Assembly (NCBI GenBank): GCA_964613725.1 | Contig: CAZTJY010000065.1 | Location: 1 to 22,588 of the forward strand | Direction: 5' to 3' | Source: Parapedobacter sp964613725 | GTDB taxonomy: Bacteria; Bacteroidota; Bacteroidia; Sphingobacteriales; Sphingobacteriaceae | Length of the DNA: 22,588 nt | Shown here: positions 14,094-22,588 of the stretch, piece after piece | Layout of the letters: every line of letters begins with the position of its first letter | Position numbering within the stretch: the first letter of the stretch is position 1 | Translations under genes and position numbers: made by a program | The notes under the pieces: model-generated | What the model was told of the DNA's origin: nothing | What the model saw: the letters and a program-made list of their open reading frames with translations, nothing else | Databases searched by the model: none

Positions 14094-15752
14094 ATGAAGT
14101 CCGTATTTGTTTTCATCCTCGCCATATCACTGGTTGTGCAAAGCCAGGCGCAACTGCTGAAAGCCCGCAACATCTTTGACCGGGCAGATTCACTTCGTGG
14201 TCAGCTTACACCGTTACGCACCTGCTATGACATCAATTACTACCACCTGGATATGCGTGTGGACCCCGAAAACCGATACATCTCGGGCTCCAACCTGTTC
14301 CGGTTTACCGCAACGGCTGATTTCGAGCGGCTGCAGTTCGACTTGTTTGACAATCTCCGACTCGACAGTGTGGTCTACCGGGGGCAGCAGCTACCCTTCA
14401 AAAGGGAATATAACGCGGTTTTCATCGATTTTCCGGAGGCCATCGGCAAAGGACAGGTCGACTCATTTACCGTATACTATTCCGGCCATCCCGTTCAGGC
14501 CAAACGGGCTCCTTGGGACGGAGGCTTCGATTTCAAGAAAGATAGCAACGGAAAGCACTGGATTGCCACCGCCTGCCAGGGCTTGGGCGCCAGCATATGG
14601 TGGCCCAATAAAGACCACCAATCGGACGAAGTGGATAGCATGCTCATCAGCATTAGCGTACCCAACGGCCTCACCAACGTATCCAACGGCAGGTTCCGGG
14701 GGAGCGAAGACCTGGGTGATGGCTATACGCGTTTCAATTGGTTCGTGGGTAACCCGATCAACAATTACAACGTTGCTGCCAACATTGGCGACTACGTGCA
14801 CTTTGCCGACACGTTCCACGGTGAAAAAGGGGTACTCGACCTCGATTACTGGGTGCTGCGTGAAAATGAAGCCAGGGCGAAACCGCACTTCGATGCCAAC
14901 GTAAAGCCGATGCTACAAGCGTTTGAATACTGGTTTGGCCCCTACCCGTTCTATGCCGACGGTTTCAAACTGGTAGAAACCGCCCACCTGGGAATGGAAC
15001 ACCAGAGCGCCATTGCCTATGGCAACAAATATCAAAACGGTTACCTTGGGCGTGATGGTTCGGGCACCGGCTGGGGCAATAAGTGGGATTTCATCATCGT
15101 GCACGAAGGGGGGCACGAGTGGTTTGGCAATAACATCACCGCAAAAGACCTGGCCGACATGTGGATACACGAAAGCTTTACCAACTATTCCGAAGCGCTG
15201 TACATCGATTACCACTTCGGCAAACGTGCAGGCCAAGAATATGTACATGGCAACCGCCGCGGCATCCAGAACCACGCCCCCATCATTGGCAATTACCACG
15301 TGAACAACGAAGGTTCGGGCGATATGTACAACAAAGGCGGCGTGCTGCACAACATGGCGCGCACCATCATTAACGACGACGAGGACTGGCGGCAGATACT
15401 CCGGGGCCTCAACCGAACGTTCTACCACAGCACGGTGGATTATGAAGATATCGTGAACTACATCAGTGAACAGTCGGGAAAGGATCTTTCGCAATTATAT
15501 GCACAATATGTGCGACACGCCAACATCCCTACGCTTGAATTTTATTTCGCGAAAAACGGCACTCCCTTCTGTCGCTGGATTGCCGATGTGCCCAATTTCG
15601 ATATGCCGGTCCGCATACGCACCAAAGGGGGCACCTATCAATTCATCCAGCCCACACGGCAGTTTACCGAGGTCCACATTCCCGGGCTTACTCGCGCCAA
15701 CCTCGAAGTGGACACCTTTAACTTTTACATCGGTGTGCTCGTTAACGAATGA
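14094..15752 (+). CDS. M1-family zinc aminopeptidase, secreted
   Basis: The 552-residue protein starts with a signal peptide (MKSVFVFILAISLVVQSQA). It has an N-terminal beta-sandwich (YHLDMRVDPENRYISGSNLF) and a gluzincin catalytic domain. The zinc site is HEGGHEW with His337 and His341, the third ligand Glu360 in IHESFTNYSE follows 18 residues later, and Glu338 is the general base. The exopeptidase motif appears as GMEHQS (Glu302) instead of GAMEN. It cleaves single N-terminal residues from peptides. At about 550 residues it lacks the large C-terminal helical domain of classical M1 enzymes, as many Bacteroidota members do. It follows the DPP IV gene after 84 A/T-rich bases, which may contain its own promoter (TAGATTTA, no clear -33). 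Confidence 0.93.
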   Translation: MKSVFVFILAISLVVQSQAQLLKARNIFDRADSLRGQLTPLRTCYDINYYHLDMRVDPENRYISGSNLFRFTATADFERLQFDLFDNLRLDSVVYRGQQLPFKREYNAVFIDFPEAIGKGQVDSFTVYYSGHPVQAKRAPWDGGFDFKKDSNGKHWIATACQGLGASIWWPNKDHQSDEVDSMLISISVPNGLTNVSNGRFRGSEDLGDGYTRFNWFVGNPINNYNVAANIGDYVHFADTFHGEKGVLDLDYWVLRENEARAKPHFDANVKPMLQAFEYWFGPYPFYADGFKLVETAHLGMEHQSAIAYGNKYQNGYLGRDGSGTGWGNKWDFIIVHEGGHEWFGNNITAKDLADMWIHESFTNYSEALYIDYHFGKRAGQEYVHGNRRGIQNHAPIIGNYHVNNEGSGDMYNKGGVLHNMARTIINDDEDWRQILRGLNRTFYHSTVDYEDIVNYISEQSGKDLSQLYAQYVRHANIPTLEFYFAKNGTPFCRWIADVPNFDMPVRIRTKGGTYQFIQPTRQFTEVHIPGLTRANLEVDTFNFYIGVLVNE

Positions 15753-15754
15753 CC

Positions 15755-17665
15755 CTACTCGGCGGTGAGCACCACCTTGTGGCGGTCTAGCGTGCCTACC
15801 CGGTTGAAGAAGTCAACAAATTCCGCATATTGGTCCGCCGGGTAAGTACCCCCATGCAACACCAGCTGCCGCCGGTACGAAAGCTGGTCGCCCGTTTGCT
15901 CCAAGTAGGCCTCATAATGACCGAATGGGCTATTTAATTCGGCCTTCCACGAACCACCCGCCACGACGTAGCCCCCTGGCAACGTAAAGGTGAGGTGGTC
16001 TACATCCGTATAGCCCCGGTTGATATACACAGGGCGCTGACGATCTTTTACCGTTGGCACGCTAGCCTGCCGGTTGAAAAGGTTCGGTATCAGAAACGTC
16101 TGCCCACCATTCGTGGGTGCATAGCGCGGCAGCGTCACCTCAAGGGCTTCCACAAGCGTGGGCACCGGGCCTTCCGGTTTCTGATAAACAATATCAGCAA
16201 AGCTAATTCGATCGATATCGTAGGCAGCTTTCAGCATCTTGATCTGCTCACCGCCACTGCTTTCGGCGATTTCGAGATGATTATCATACTGCCCTCCGGA
16301 AAAGACCGTTTTAAGGTGTCCTGCCAAGGCACCATCGTCTGCCAGCTGCAGCTCGGCACGGCGCTCCTGCGTACTCTCCGTCACCGCATAATCCGGTGTG
16401 TTCAGCAGCTTCCCGCCTTCCGGCGTACAAGCCCAAACCATACGGTCGTCCGTGAACGAACCCAAGAACCCGAAGAATGGCAGTCGCTGGCTGGTACATT
16501 CTAGCCAAACGGTATCCTGTTCAAGCGGCACGCTCAGGATCACATGGTTCCCTTGGTCCATACTCGCAAAATCGGCCCTGATATCACGCTTGGCATTCCC
16601 CGCTTCCACTACGCAATAGTAAGAAGGAATACCCACCACCGCCAGCAGTGCCCGCATGTAATTGACCAGACCTTTGCAATCGCCGTAGCCTAGTTGGTCT
16701 ACCGTTGCCGCCGCCATCGGCTTGAAACCGCCGATACCGATCTGTACGCTCACGTATCTGGTTTTGCGTTGCATATAGCCGTAAAGTGCCGCAGCCTTTT
16801 CCCTATCGCTTGCTAATCCAGCGACCAACGCGTTAACCTCAGCAACCGTCTGTGCAGGGAGTTCCGTCCCCTCCGTAAGCAGTGCATCAAACATCCAACT
16901 GCCCAACTCTTCCCAATTGGTATACTGTCCGTTATGTTTATAATAATTGAAATACACGGGAGCTACTCTTACTATCGTTTGATAGGTTTCCTGATCAGGA
17001 CTGTATGGCTCATACCGCTTCGCCGGAAGGTTATCGGCGACCCATGTCGTGACGCTTCGGCCGCCATCCACACCGCGCACCGGCTCGCCGCTGTAATTGG
17101 CGACGAATATCCGCACCTCATCGGTATCCGCACAGATAAACGTGTACTGGCTGTGCTGCACCGCAACGTCCCAGTAGGCGCCGGGATGCCAGGCCGGAAT
17201 AATCAGATTCTGTTTCCGTTCTACCTCGTAGCTGTATACCACCGTATACGGGTAGCCTACCATTGCTGGGAGGAAATGTTTTACCCGGCTGTCTTCATAC
17301 AATGAAAAGCTGCTCACGGCACTCTCGTCCCGGCAATCGCGCTTCGTGAATTTGCGCATTTGGAAGCCAGCCTCATCGTAAACCTCACCCGAAATCCGTT
17401 TAACGGAAGTCGCCTTATCGTAATGGACAACCAGCCGTGCACGCTCCTCGCCTGCGGGATTGAAAACGGTGATGGCGCGGTTCACCTGGTAACGCACTTT
17501 AGTCGGCGAAAGCATGTCGACCACGATTTCCTCATGGCGAACCACCGCATCGGCCCGGCTTTTCAGCGCGGTTGGAATGTGCTCCACCGCGTACTCCGGT
17601 TGGGCAGCCACACCCAGCAGCCCCCCCAACCCAACCAACACCAACAGTAATCCAGCTTTTTTCAT
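15755..17665 (-). CDS. DUF3857 protein with transglutaminase-like domain (catalytic Cys and His present)
   Basis: The 636-residue protein has a signal peptide (MKKAGLLLVLVGLGGLLGVAA), a DUF3857 beta-domain (about residues 55-220), a transglutaminase-like core and a C-terminal beta region. The core has Cys330 in GYGDCKGL and His374 in GNHVIL; the third position is Glu389 (WLECTS) where Asp is usual. A periplasmic or surface cysteine peptidase or amidase role fits the fold, but no substrate is known. Its ATG overlaps the TGA of the upstream DUF3857 gene by four bases (ATGA), so the two are translationally coupled. Its stop is 2 bp from the convergent M1 peptidase stop. Confidence 0.88.
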   Translation of the reverse strand: MKKAGLLLVLVGLGGLLGVAAQPEYAVEHIPTALKSRADAVVRHEEIVVDMLSPTKVRYQVNRAITVFNPAGEERARLVVHYDKATSVKRISGEVYDEAGFQMRKFTKRDCRDESAVSSFSLYEDSRVKHFLPAMVGYPYTVVYSYEVERKQNLIIPAWHPGAYWDVAVQHSQYTFICADTDEVRIFVANYSGEPVRGVDGGRSVTTWVADNLPAKRYEPYSPDQETYQTIVRVAPVYFNYYKHNGQYTNWEELGSWMFDALLTEGTELPAQTVAEVNALVAGLASDREKAAALYGYMQRKTRYVSVQIGIGGFKPMAAATVDQLGYGDCKGLVNYMRALLAVVGIPSYYCVVEAGNAKRDIRADFASMDQGNHVILSVPLEQDTVWLECTSQRLPFFGFLGSFTDDRMVWACTPEGGKLLNTPDYAVTESTQERRAELQLADDGALAGHLKTVFSGGQYDNHLEIAESSGGEQIKMLKAAYDIDRISFADIVYQKPEGPVPTLVEALEVTLPRYAPTNGGQTFLIPNLFNRQASVPTVKDRQRPVYINRGYTDVDHLTFTLPGGYVVAGGSWKAELNSPFGHYEAYLEQTGDQLSYRRQLVLHGGTYPADQYAEFVDFFNRVGTLDRHKVVLTAE

Positions 17666-19653
17666 TGCCCTTCCTTCTTACGCAATACTACATCGATTTT
17701 CTCCTGCTCGATAATCCGGCTGAAAAACTCCTTCAGCGCGAAATAACTGTCCGGCGGGTAGGTCGACCGGTTTAGTGCCAGCAACTGGGAAAAAGTGAGT
17801 GTATTGCCCGATAGGCCGGTTTGTGTGAGGTACCGGCCTCCCCGGTCTTCTAATGCCATGTTGTAATCATCGGGTTTGGAAACCAACTCGTATACTGCCG
17901 GCAACTCGATGCTGACCGTTACCCGCTCTTCGCTCACCGACCTGATGTCTACGGGATACGTGCGCTCGTCCAGGTTGAACGGATTTTTGTTTACCCGATT
18001 AATGAAAAACGGATTGAAATACAGTTCATTCCCGCCCAAGCTCTCGTATAGTTTCACGGTTATATCATAGGTTTCAACAAACGGGCGATCCAGGTCGGCA
18101 GCACCGACGATGTCACCTGCCGTTATCTTGAAGCTGGTAAGCCGTTCGTCGAGGTGCTCGATGTACTCTTCCGGCGTATTGTAATTGGCCAGCTCTTTGC
18201 GCTTGCGCCAGGCGGCATAACCATAACTGCTTGTCGTCATCCTCCCCCGCAATATGCCGTCAACATCCAACTTGGCTGTCAATGTATACTGGGTGGTCGA
18301 TTTCTGGGACGATTCCGGAACGATCCAATACGAAGGTTCCTTCAGGTTAATGACGCGGGCTTTCCCGTTGATGCAATGTAACGGCAGTAAGCCAAACGGC
18401 AGCAATGGGTCTGACGCGTCCAGCAGGTAATGGGTATCTCCGATATTGACCTTGGCGACTACATAATTGAAATCACTGAGCACCGGGTGCAGATCGTTCA
18501 CGATGCCGTTGTCGCGCGTGGAGAGGATAACTGCTTCACCATCCAATCCCGCGGCGCTTAACCCTGCCAGGAGAGCGAGGTTGATGTCGCCGATATTACC
18601 AGAACGTCGTTCCAACGCATTTTTCACCCCCACCTCACAGTATTTCCCCAGGTACCGGTTCCATTTGATATGGCGTTGGATGTAACGGTAAATGGTGCGG
18701 GCCTTTCCCAAATCGTCCATGGTATCTGCCAGAATTGCGGGAAGAATGTTTTTAAATGCATTGTCGCGCTTCAACTGAAGACCGAAGTCCGCATGGGTCA
18801 CCAACTCCCGATCGACATTTTTCCATTCTTTGGTAATCTTTATGTTAGAGCCATTGAGGCGGTATATATCCGATAATTCAAAATAAATAGCTGATTTGAA
18901 ATTACTTGGTGCCGTCATGTAATCTTCAGCTACAAATGCCGGTATATCCCGCATGCCATACTTCATGTGGGAGCAGTCGATGTCGCGGCCAGCGATGCGA
19001 AAGGCACCGCGGTTCAGCTTGGCATCCGATACATCGAGTGGATAAGGCCCGCGCAGAATAACGTTGTAGTTATACATTGCCGGTATGATGGCCTCAAAGT
19101 GACTGTTGATTTTCGGGATGTCATCTTGCAGGTGCCACGTGTGGAAATTGAAAATGTGCGGCGACCGCAGTTGATAGCTGTATTCGATAATGCTGCCGTC
19201 CTGTAGGTTAGGGAACGTAAATTTGGTTTGGGTGAGGTATCGACTCACCTCTTCTTTAAATAGTTGGTCTTTTTCGAGTGGCACCGTCACCAACCGGCCG
19301 TCTTCCACGTTGATGGTTATGGCCTTTACATCGGAGATGACATCGGTCCGTTCGCCGCTCTCATCCCCATGGGCGGGTATGACAACCGTTGCGTACCGAT
19401 AACCATCGCTATTGAAAACCTTGATGCGCACATGATATTCCACAACCAATTGTGTATACCCCCGCGTGTCATCGTAGACCATATAAGCTTTGCCATACTC
19501 GTTCAGCACGGCAGCATTAGAAAAACTGTCCAAGTCGTTTTTGGCGAGTTTTAGGTCTTCCGCCGTAAGCGAACCGAAAGCAAAATCCTGACTATGGGCA
19601 TAACTGGCCCAAAACACCAAAAAGGCAAAGGTTAAGCAGGTTTTTATCATCAT
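17662..19653 (-). CDS. DUF3857 protein with degenerate transglutaminase-like domain
   Basis: The 663-residue protein has a signal peptide (MMIKTCLTFAFLVFWASYAHS, cut before QDF), a DUF3857 domain (about residues 60-260) and a transglutaminase-fold region from RTIYRYIQRHIKWN on. Where the active Cys should be it reads SGNIGDIN (Ile354), and where the His should be FNYVVA (Tyr397); only the Asp of LLDASDP (412) remains. It is therefore expected to be catalytically inactive and to act in binding or as a partner of the intact paralogue encoded directly downstream with a 4-base overlap. It is divergent from mreB with 117 bp between them. Confidence 0.86.
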   Translation of the reverse strand: MMIKTCLTFAFLVFWASYAHSQDFAFGSLTAEDLKLAKNDLDSFSNAAVLNEYGKAYMVYDDTRGYTQLVVEYHVRIKVFNSDGYRYATVVIPAHGDESGERTDVISDVKAITINVEDGRLVTVPLEKDQLFKEEVSRYLTQTKFTFPNLQDGSIIEYSYQLRSPHIFNFHTWHLQDDIPKINSHFEAIIPAMYNYNVILRGPYPLDVSDAKLNRGAFRIAGRDIDCSHMKYGMRDIPAFVAEDYMTAPSNFKSAIYFELSDIYRLNGSNIKITKEWKNVDRELVTHADFGLQLKRDNAFKNILPAILADTMDDLGKARTIYRYIQRHIKWNRYLGKYCEVGVKNALERRSGNIGDINLALLAGLSAAGLDGEAVILSTRDNGIVNDLHPVLSDFNYVVAKVNIGDTHYLLDASDPLLPFGLLPLHCINGKARVINLKEPSYWIVPESSQKSTTQYTLTAKLDVDGILRGRMTTSSYGYAAWRKRKELANYNTPEEYIEHLDERLTSFKITAGDIVGAADLDRPFVETYDITVKLYESLGGNELYFNPFFINRVNKNPFNLDERTYPVDIRSVSEERVTVSIELPAVYELVSKPDDYNMALEDRGGRYLTQTGLSGNTLTFSQLLALNRSTYPPDSYFALKEFFSRIIEQEKIDVVLRKKEGQ

Positions 19654-19680
19654 TGAGGCGATACATTAATGGATCAATAC

Positions 19681-19702
19681 AAATCGGATATAAATCGGAT
19701 AT
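19681..19702. repeat. Perfect tandem pair of an 11-bp unit
   Basis: AAATCGGATAT occurs twice head to tail, at 19681-19691 and 19692-19702, in the 117-bp region between the divergent DUF3857 and mreB genes. One turn of helix separates the copies, so a regulator could bind both on the same face. Confidence 0.75.
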
Positions 19703-19729
19703 TGTGGTTAAAGTTATCAGTTTTTTTGG

Positions 19730-19737
19730 TAGGTTTG
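19730..19737 (+). promoter_or_regulatory. Candidate -7 element of the mre operon
   Basis: TAGGTTTG is an exact TAnnTTTG match followed by CA, giving a leader of about 28 nt to the mreB ATG. The -33 region (GGTT, 19706-19709, 20-base spacer) is poor. A second possibility is TTTG 19734-19737 with CATATTTG 19759-19766, which would start almost at the ATG. Confidence 0.5.
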
Positions 19738-19770
19738 CACCTAATTTAAAAATCTTATCATATTTGCCGG

Positions 19771-20793
19771 ATGGGCTTATTTAACTGGTTTACACAAGAA
19801 GTTGCGATTGATTTGGGTACGGCAAACACCCTCATTATCCATAATGACAAAGTGGTGGTGGATGAGCCATCCATCGTGGCGTTTGACCGAACCACCAACA
19901 AAGTCATCGCGATAGGGCGGCAAGCCATGCAGATGGAGGGGAAAACACACGACAACATCCGGACCGTAAGGCCGTTGAAAGACGGTGTAATTGCCGATTT
20001 TAATGCCGCCGAGCACATGATCCGCGGCATGATAAAGATGGTCAACAACGGTAAGGGCTGGTTTTTCCCGTCATTGCGCATGGTAATCTGTATCCCGTCG
20101 GGCATCACCGAAGTGGAAAAGCGCGCCGTGCGAGACTCGGCTGAAATTGCCGGAGCCAAAGAGGTCTACCTGGTACACGAGCCCATGGCTGCCGCGGTGG
20201 GTATTGGCATCGATGTGGAAGAACCGATGGGCAACATGGTCATCGATATCGGCGGCGGTACCACGGAAATTGCGGTCATTGCCTTATCGGGTATCGTGTG
20301 CGACCAGTCGATACGGGTAGCGGGTGATAATTTCGATTCAGATATCGTACAGTACATACGCCGGCAACACAACATCATGATCGGCGACCGCACAGCTGAA
20401 AAGATTAAAATCGAAGTGGGTTCTGCCCTCCCTGAGTTGCAGGAACCCCCCGCTGATTTTGCTGTGCAGGGCCGCGACCTGATGACCGGCGTGCCCAAGC
20501 AGATTACGGTATCTTACACCGAAATAGCCCATTGCCTGGACAAATCCATTTCTAAAATCGAAGAGGCCATTCTAAAGGCATTGGAAATTACCCCCCCGGA
20601 GCTTTCTGCCGATATTTACCAAACGGGTATTTACCTCACCGGAGGGGGAGCACTGTTACGTGGTCTGGATAAACGGATCCAAGCGAAAACCAAGCTTCCC
20701 GTCCATGTTGCCGAAGACCCGTTGCGGGCGGTTGTACGTGGAACCGGTATTGCGCTGAAAAACATTGGTACGTTTAAGTTTTTGATGCAGTAA
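19771..20793 (+). CDS. mreB: Rod shape-determining protein MreB
   Basis: The 340-residue protein is a full-length bacterial actin. The phosphate-1 loop is DLGTANT (residues 14-20), the phosphate-2 loop DIGGGTTE (from Asp159) and the adenosine motif TGGGALLRGL (about 290). HEPMAAAVGIGIDV and GDRTAEKIKIEVGSA are typical MreB blocks. It polymerises with ATP under the cytoplasmic membrane and guides the elongation machinery made of MreC, MreD, RodA and PBP2. The N-terminal MGLFNWF is the usual amphipathic membrane anchor. It is the first gene of a plus-strand run mreB-mreC-mreD-mrdA, so this organism is expected to be rod-shaped. Confidence 0.98.
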   Translation: MGLFNWFTQEVAIDLGTANTLIIHNDKVVVDEPSIVAFDRTTNKVIAIGRQAMQMEGKTHDNIRTVRPLKDGVIADFNAAEHMIRGMIKMVNNGKGWFFPSLRMVICIPSGITEVEKRAVRDSAEIAGAKEVYLVHEPMAAAVGIGIDVEEPMGNMVIDIGGGTTEIAVIALSGIVCDQSIRVAGDNFDSDIVQYIRRQHNIMIGDRTAEKIKIEVGSALPELQEPPADFAVQGRDLMTGVPKQITVSYTEIAHCLDKSISKIEEAILKALEITPPELSADIYQTGIYLTGGGALLRGLDKRIQAKTKLPVHVAEDPLRAVVRGTGIALKNIGTFKFLMQ

Positions 20794-20882
20794 ACGGCCG
20801 TTCGCCATTTGCGCCTATTGGGCAAAGGGCAACATGACTGAACAAAAAAGGAACAGGTAAACAGCAAAAAAGCAGCAAATGG

Positions 20883-21716
20883 ATGAAGAACCTCTGGCTC
20901 ATTCTTACCAAGTATAATGCCTTCTTCTTTTTCGTGCTTTTCTTCACGTTTGCCGTATACCTCGTCGTCCATAACAATTCATTCCAGCGAGCATCGGCCA
21001 TCAATTCGTCCAACGAATTCATCGGGTCGGCTTATGCGCGTATCAATGCCTGGCAAAGCTACCTCCATCTCCGGGAAATCAATCAGCAACTAGCCAACGA
21101 AAATGCGGGCTTGAGGGAGCAGTTGCAGCGCCTCACCGTCCCGGATAGCGTAGTGGACGGCGCAGTCACCGACAGTATGGGAGAGGTCCAATACCGTTAC
21201 GTAGTAGCACAGGTTACCAACAACAGCATCCACCAGAAAAACAATTACATCACACTGGACAAAGGTCGCAAACACGGTATCGAAAAGGGCATGGGGGTAA
21301 TCACTTCCAACGGAATCGTAGGCATCGTGTTGAATGTTTCTGAACATTTTTCCACCGTGCAGTCCCTTCTCCACAGCGAAACACGCGTGAGTGCCGCTTT
21401 GGAAGACAGCGGCGCATTCGGTTCGTTGATGTGGGGCAACAACTACGATGCGCAGGTGGGGGTGCTTAAAGACATCCCCAACCACGTGAAGGTACGGGAA
21501 GGCGAACGGGTATTTACATCCGGATTTTCGTTGTTCCCCCCAGGACTACTGGTAGGCCACGTGTTGCAGATGGGTACGTCGGGCGGCGATAGTTTCCTCG
21601 ACATCCACATTCAATTCAGCACCCAATTCCACAATCTGCGCCAGGTATATGTGGTGGTAGATATGCTTGCCAACGAAAAGGAAGTACTGGAATCCCAAAG
21701 CGAAAACGATGGCTAA
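20883..21716 (+). CDS. mreC: Rod shape-determining protein MreC
   Basis: This 277-residue protein has a short cytoplasmic tail, one membrane helix (about residues 12-30, Phe-rich), a coiled coil (LREINQQLANENAGLREQLQ region, about 60-85) and the periplasmic beta domain with NNYITLDKGRKHGIEKGMGV, GIVGIV and LLHSETRVSAAL, as in MreC proteins. It links PBP2 and MreD to the cytoplasmic filament. It starts 89 bp after mreB; this spacer has a small TTTGC/GCAAA hairpin but no U-tract, so readthrough is likely. Its end overlaps mreD by 8 bp. Confidence 0.95.
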   Translation: MKNLWLILTKYNAFFFFVLFFTFAVYLVVHNNSFQRASAINSSNEFIGSAYARINAWQSYLHLREINQQLANENAGLREQLQRLTVPDSVVDGAVTDSMGEVQYRYVVAQVTNNSIHQKNNYITLDKGRKHGIEKGMGVITSNGIVGIVLNVSEHFSTVQSLLHSETRVSAALEDSGAFGSLMWGNNYDAQVGVLKDIPNHVKVREGERVFTSGFSLFPPGLLVGHVLQMGTSGGDSFLDIHIQFSTQFHNLRQVYVVVDMLANEKEVLESQSENDG

Positions 21717-22224
21717 GGTTCTTTCGTACAATATCGCCCGTTTTTTTGTGCTCGTGGCATTACAGGTATTCTTGTTCAAAAACATGGGGTATTATAACCT
21801 GGCAACACCTTTCCCCTACATATTATTTGTGTTACTGCTTCCGGTGGGCATCCCCAATTTCATCCTATATGCCTTTGCGTTCCTTACCGGCATCACCATC
21901 GATGGATTTTACGACACACTTGGCGTCAATGCCGCTGCATGCGCAGCCCTGGCATGGGGCCGCATCCTTTTTATTCGGGTTACCCTACAAAGCGACCAAC
22001 ATGAAAATTTCATGACACCCGCACTCGGAGCCGTCCCCTTCAGATGGTTTTTCCTTTATGTTTTTCTCCTTACCCTATTCCACCACTCGGTATTGTTTAT
22101 GCTGGAAACATTCACCTTCCATCAATTCCAATACACCCTCACGCGTATCTTTTTAAGTTGTATATTTACCGTCGTTATCATTTTATTGTTTAGTCTGCTT
22201 TTTTACCGGAAAAAACAGCGTTAA
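21709..22224 (+). CDS. mreD: Rod shape-determining protein MreD
   Basis: The 171-residue protein is almost entirely hydrophobic, with about five membrane helices (ARFFVLVALQVFLF, YILFVLLLPVGIPNFILYAFAFLTGI, WFFLYVFLLTLFHHSVLFML, IFLSCIFTVVIILLFSLLF) and a basic tail RKKQR. The acidic GITIDGFYDTLGVNAAACAA segment is typical of Bacteroidota MreD. ATG 21709 is chosen because it gives the usual N-terminus and overlaps the mreC stop by 8 bp, a sign of coupling; an upstream ATG at 21667 would add 14 hydrophilic residues inside mreC. It works with MreC and PBP2 in side-wall synthesis. Confidence 0.92.
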   Translation: MAKVLSYNIARFFVLVALQVFLFKNMGYYNLATPFPYILFVLLLPVGIPNFILYAFAFLTGITIDGFYDTLGVNAAACAALAWGRILFIRVTLQSDQHENFMTPALGAVPFRWFFLYVFLLTLFHHSVLFMLETFTFHQFQYTLTRIFLSCIFTVVIILLFSLLFYRKKQR

Positions 22225-22256
22225 TTCAAAGTAGCCGCCAAGGCATATCCACATAA

Positions 22257-22588
22257 ATGAACGCATTTTTTGAGCGAAAATACATTATACAGGGTATATT
22301 CATTGCAGTGGCCATCATCATCGCGTCCCGGCTGTTCTACCTGCAATTGATAGACGACAGCTACTTGTTGTCGGCCAACAATAATGTGCTGCGTAAGATG
22401 GTCATCTACCCGGCGCGCGGCGTCATCCTCGACCGCAACGGCCAGGTACTCGTGCAGAATGAACCGGTTTACGACCTGTTGGTAACGCCCCGTGAGGTTA
22501 AAGACCTCGACACGGCATTGCTGTGCGAACTGGTGGGGATCGATCGGGCAGGCTTATATCTACAATTCTCATCTGGAAATGACGGGAG
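22257..22588 (+). CDS. mrdA: Penicillin-binding protein 2, N-terminal part (cut by window end)
   Basis: The 110 visible codons show a cytoplasmic start (MNAFFERKYIIQG), one membrane helix (IFIAVAIIIASRLFYLQL) and the beginning of the pedestal domain, with PARGVILDRNGQVLVQNEPVYDLL as in PBP2/MrdA. The transpeptidase domain lies outside the window. It is a membrane-bound cross-linking enzyme for cell elongation. It begins 32 bp after mreD, in the standard order mreB-mreC-mreD-mrdA; rodA is expected next. Confidence 0.93.
   Translation, partial: MNAFFERKYIIQGIFIAVAIIIASRLFYLQLIDDSYLLSANNNVLRKMVIYPARGVILDRNGQVLVQNEPVYDLLVTPREVKDLDTALLCELVGIDRAGLYLQFSSGNDG

Noticed and set aside
14913..15494. 193-codon open frame antisense to the M1 peptidase gene
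   Set aside because: Opposite the conserved zinc site, with no recognisable domain or start signal; a shadow frame.
21667..21708. Longer start for mreD
   Set aside because: The added residues are hydrophilic and encoded within mreC; ATG 21709 gives the normal N-terminus and a short overlap.
1..22588. CRISPR arrays, rRNA genes, insertion sequences with terminal repeats, or replication origin
   Set aside because: No spaced repeats, rRNA sequence, transposase motif or origin-like boxes were found on reading both strands.

Overview
The window looks like a chromosomal segment from a member of the Bacteroidota, most likely of the Sphingobacteriaceae type (Parapedobacter/Pedobacter/Sphingobacterium relatives). 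The grounds are Bacteroidota-style promoters (TTTG, about 20 bases, TAnnTTTG) at several genes, starts that mostly lack a Shine-Dalgarno, paired DUF3857 proteins, secreted proline-directed peptidases and an mreBCD-mrdA cluster. No species can be named from the sequence alone. Two runs of ten N (1855-1864 and 9967-9976) are assembly placeholders.

Left part (1-5450): the 5' part of a CAT-anticodon tRNA on the minus strand, a YihX-type HAD phosphatase, a YqgE/AlgH protein, and a HAD-GT20 fusion best read as a bifunctional glucosylglycerol-phosphate phosphatase/synthase (osmolyte synthesis). The fusion has an excellent promoter and a leader of about 150 nt. A DUF481-like outer-membrane beta-barrel faces it. 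Next is a DUF2784 membrane-protein gene cut by one in-frame TAG, with homologous-looking coding sequence on both sides.

Middle part (5150-10370): a compact minus-strand operon of ArsR-type repressor, SRPBCC protein, DoxX-like membrane protein and YdeI-like protein, whose promoter is embedded in repeated operator-like sequences. It is followed by a decayed VapC/PIN toxin fragment, an acetyl-CoA hydrolase/CoA-transferase, a second SRPBCC protein, a DinB-like protein, and about 0.9 kb of gene debris (a Fic-domain fragment and a fibronectin type III fragment).

Right part (10370-22588): three plus-strand peptidases (aminopeptidase P, dipeptidyl peptidase IV and an M1 metallopeptidase) that together could strip proline-containing peptides. 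Two overlapping minus-strand DUF3857 proteins follow, one with a complete-looking transglutaminase site and one without the Cys and His. Last comes the cell-shape cluster mreB-mreC-mreD-mrdA, with mrdA running off the window.

No wholly new system is evident. The most informative observations are the nonsense-interrupted DUF2784 gene, the frame arithmetic at the two assembly gaps, the autoregulated ArsR cassette, the active/inactive transglutaminase-like pair and the accessory debris.
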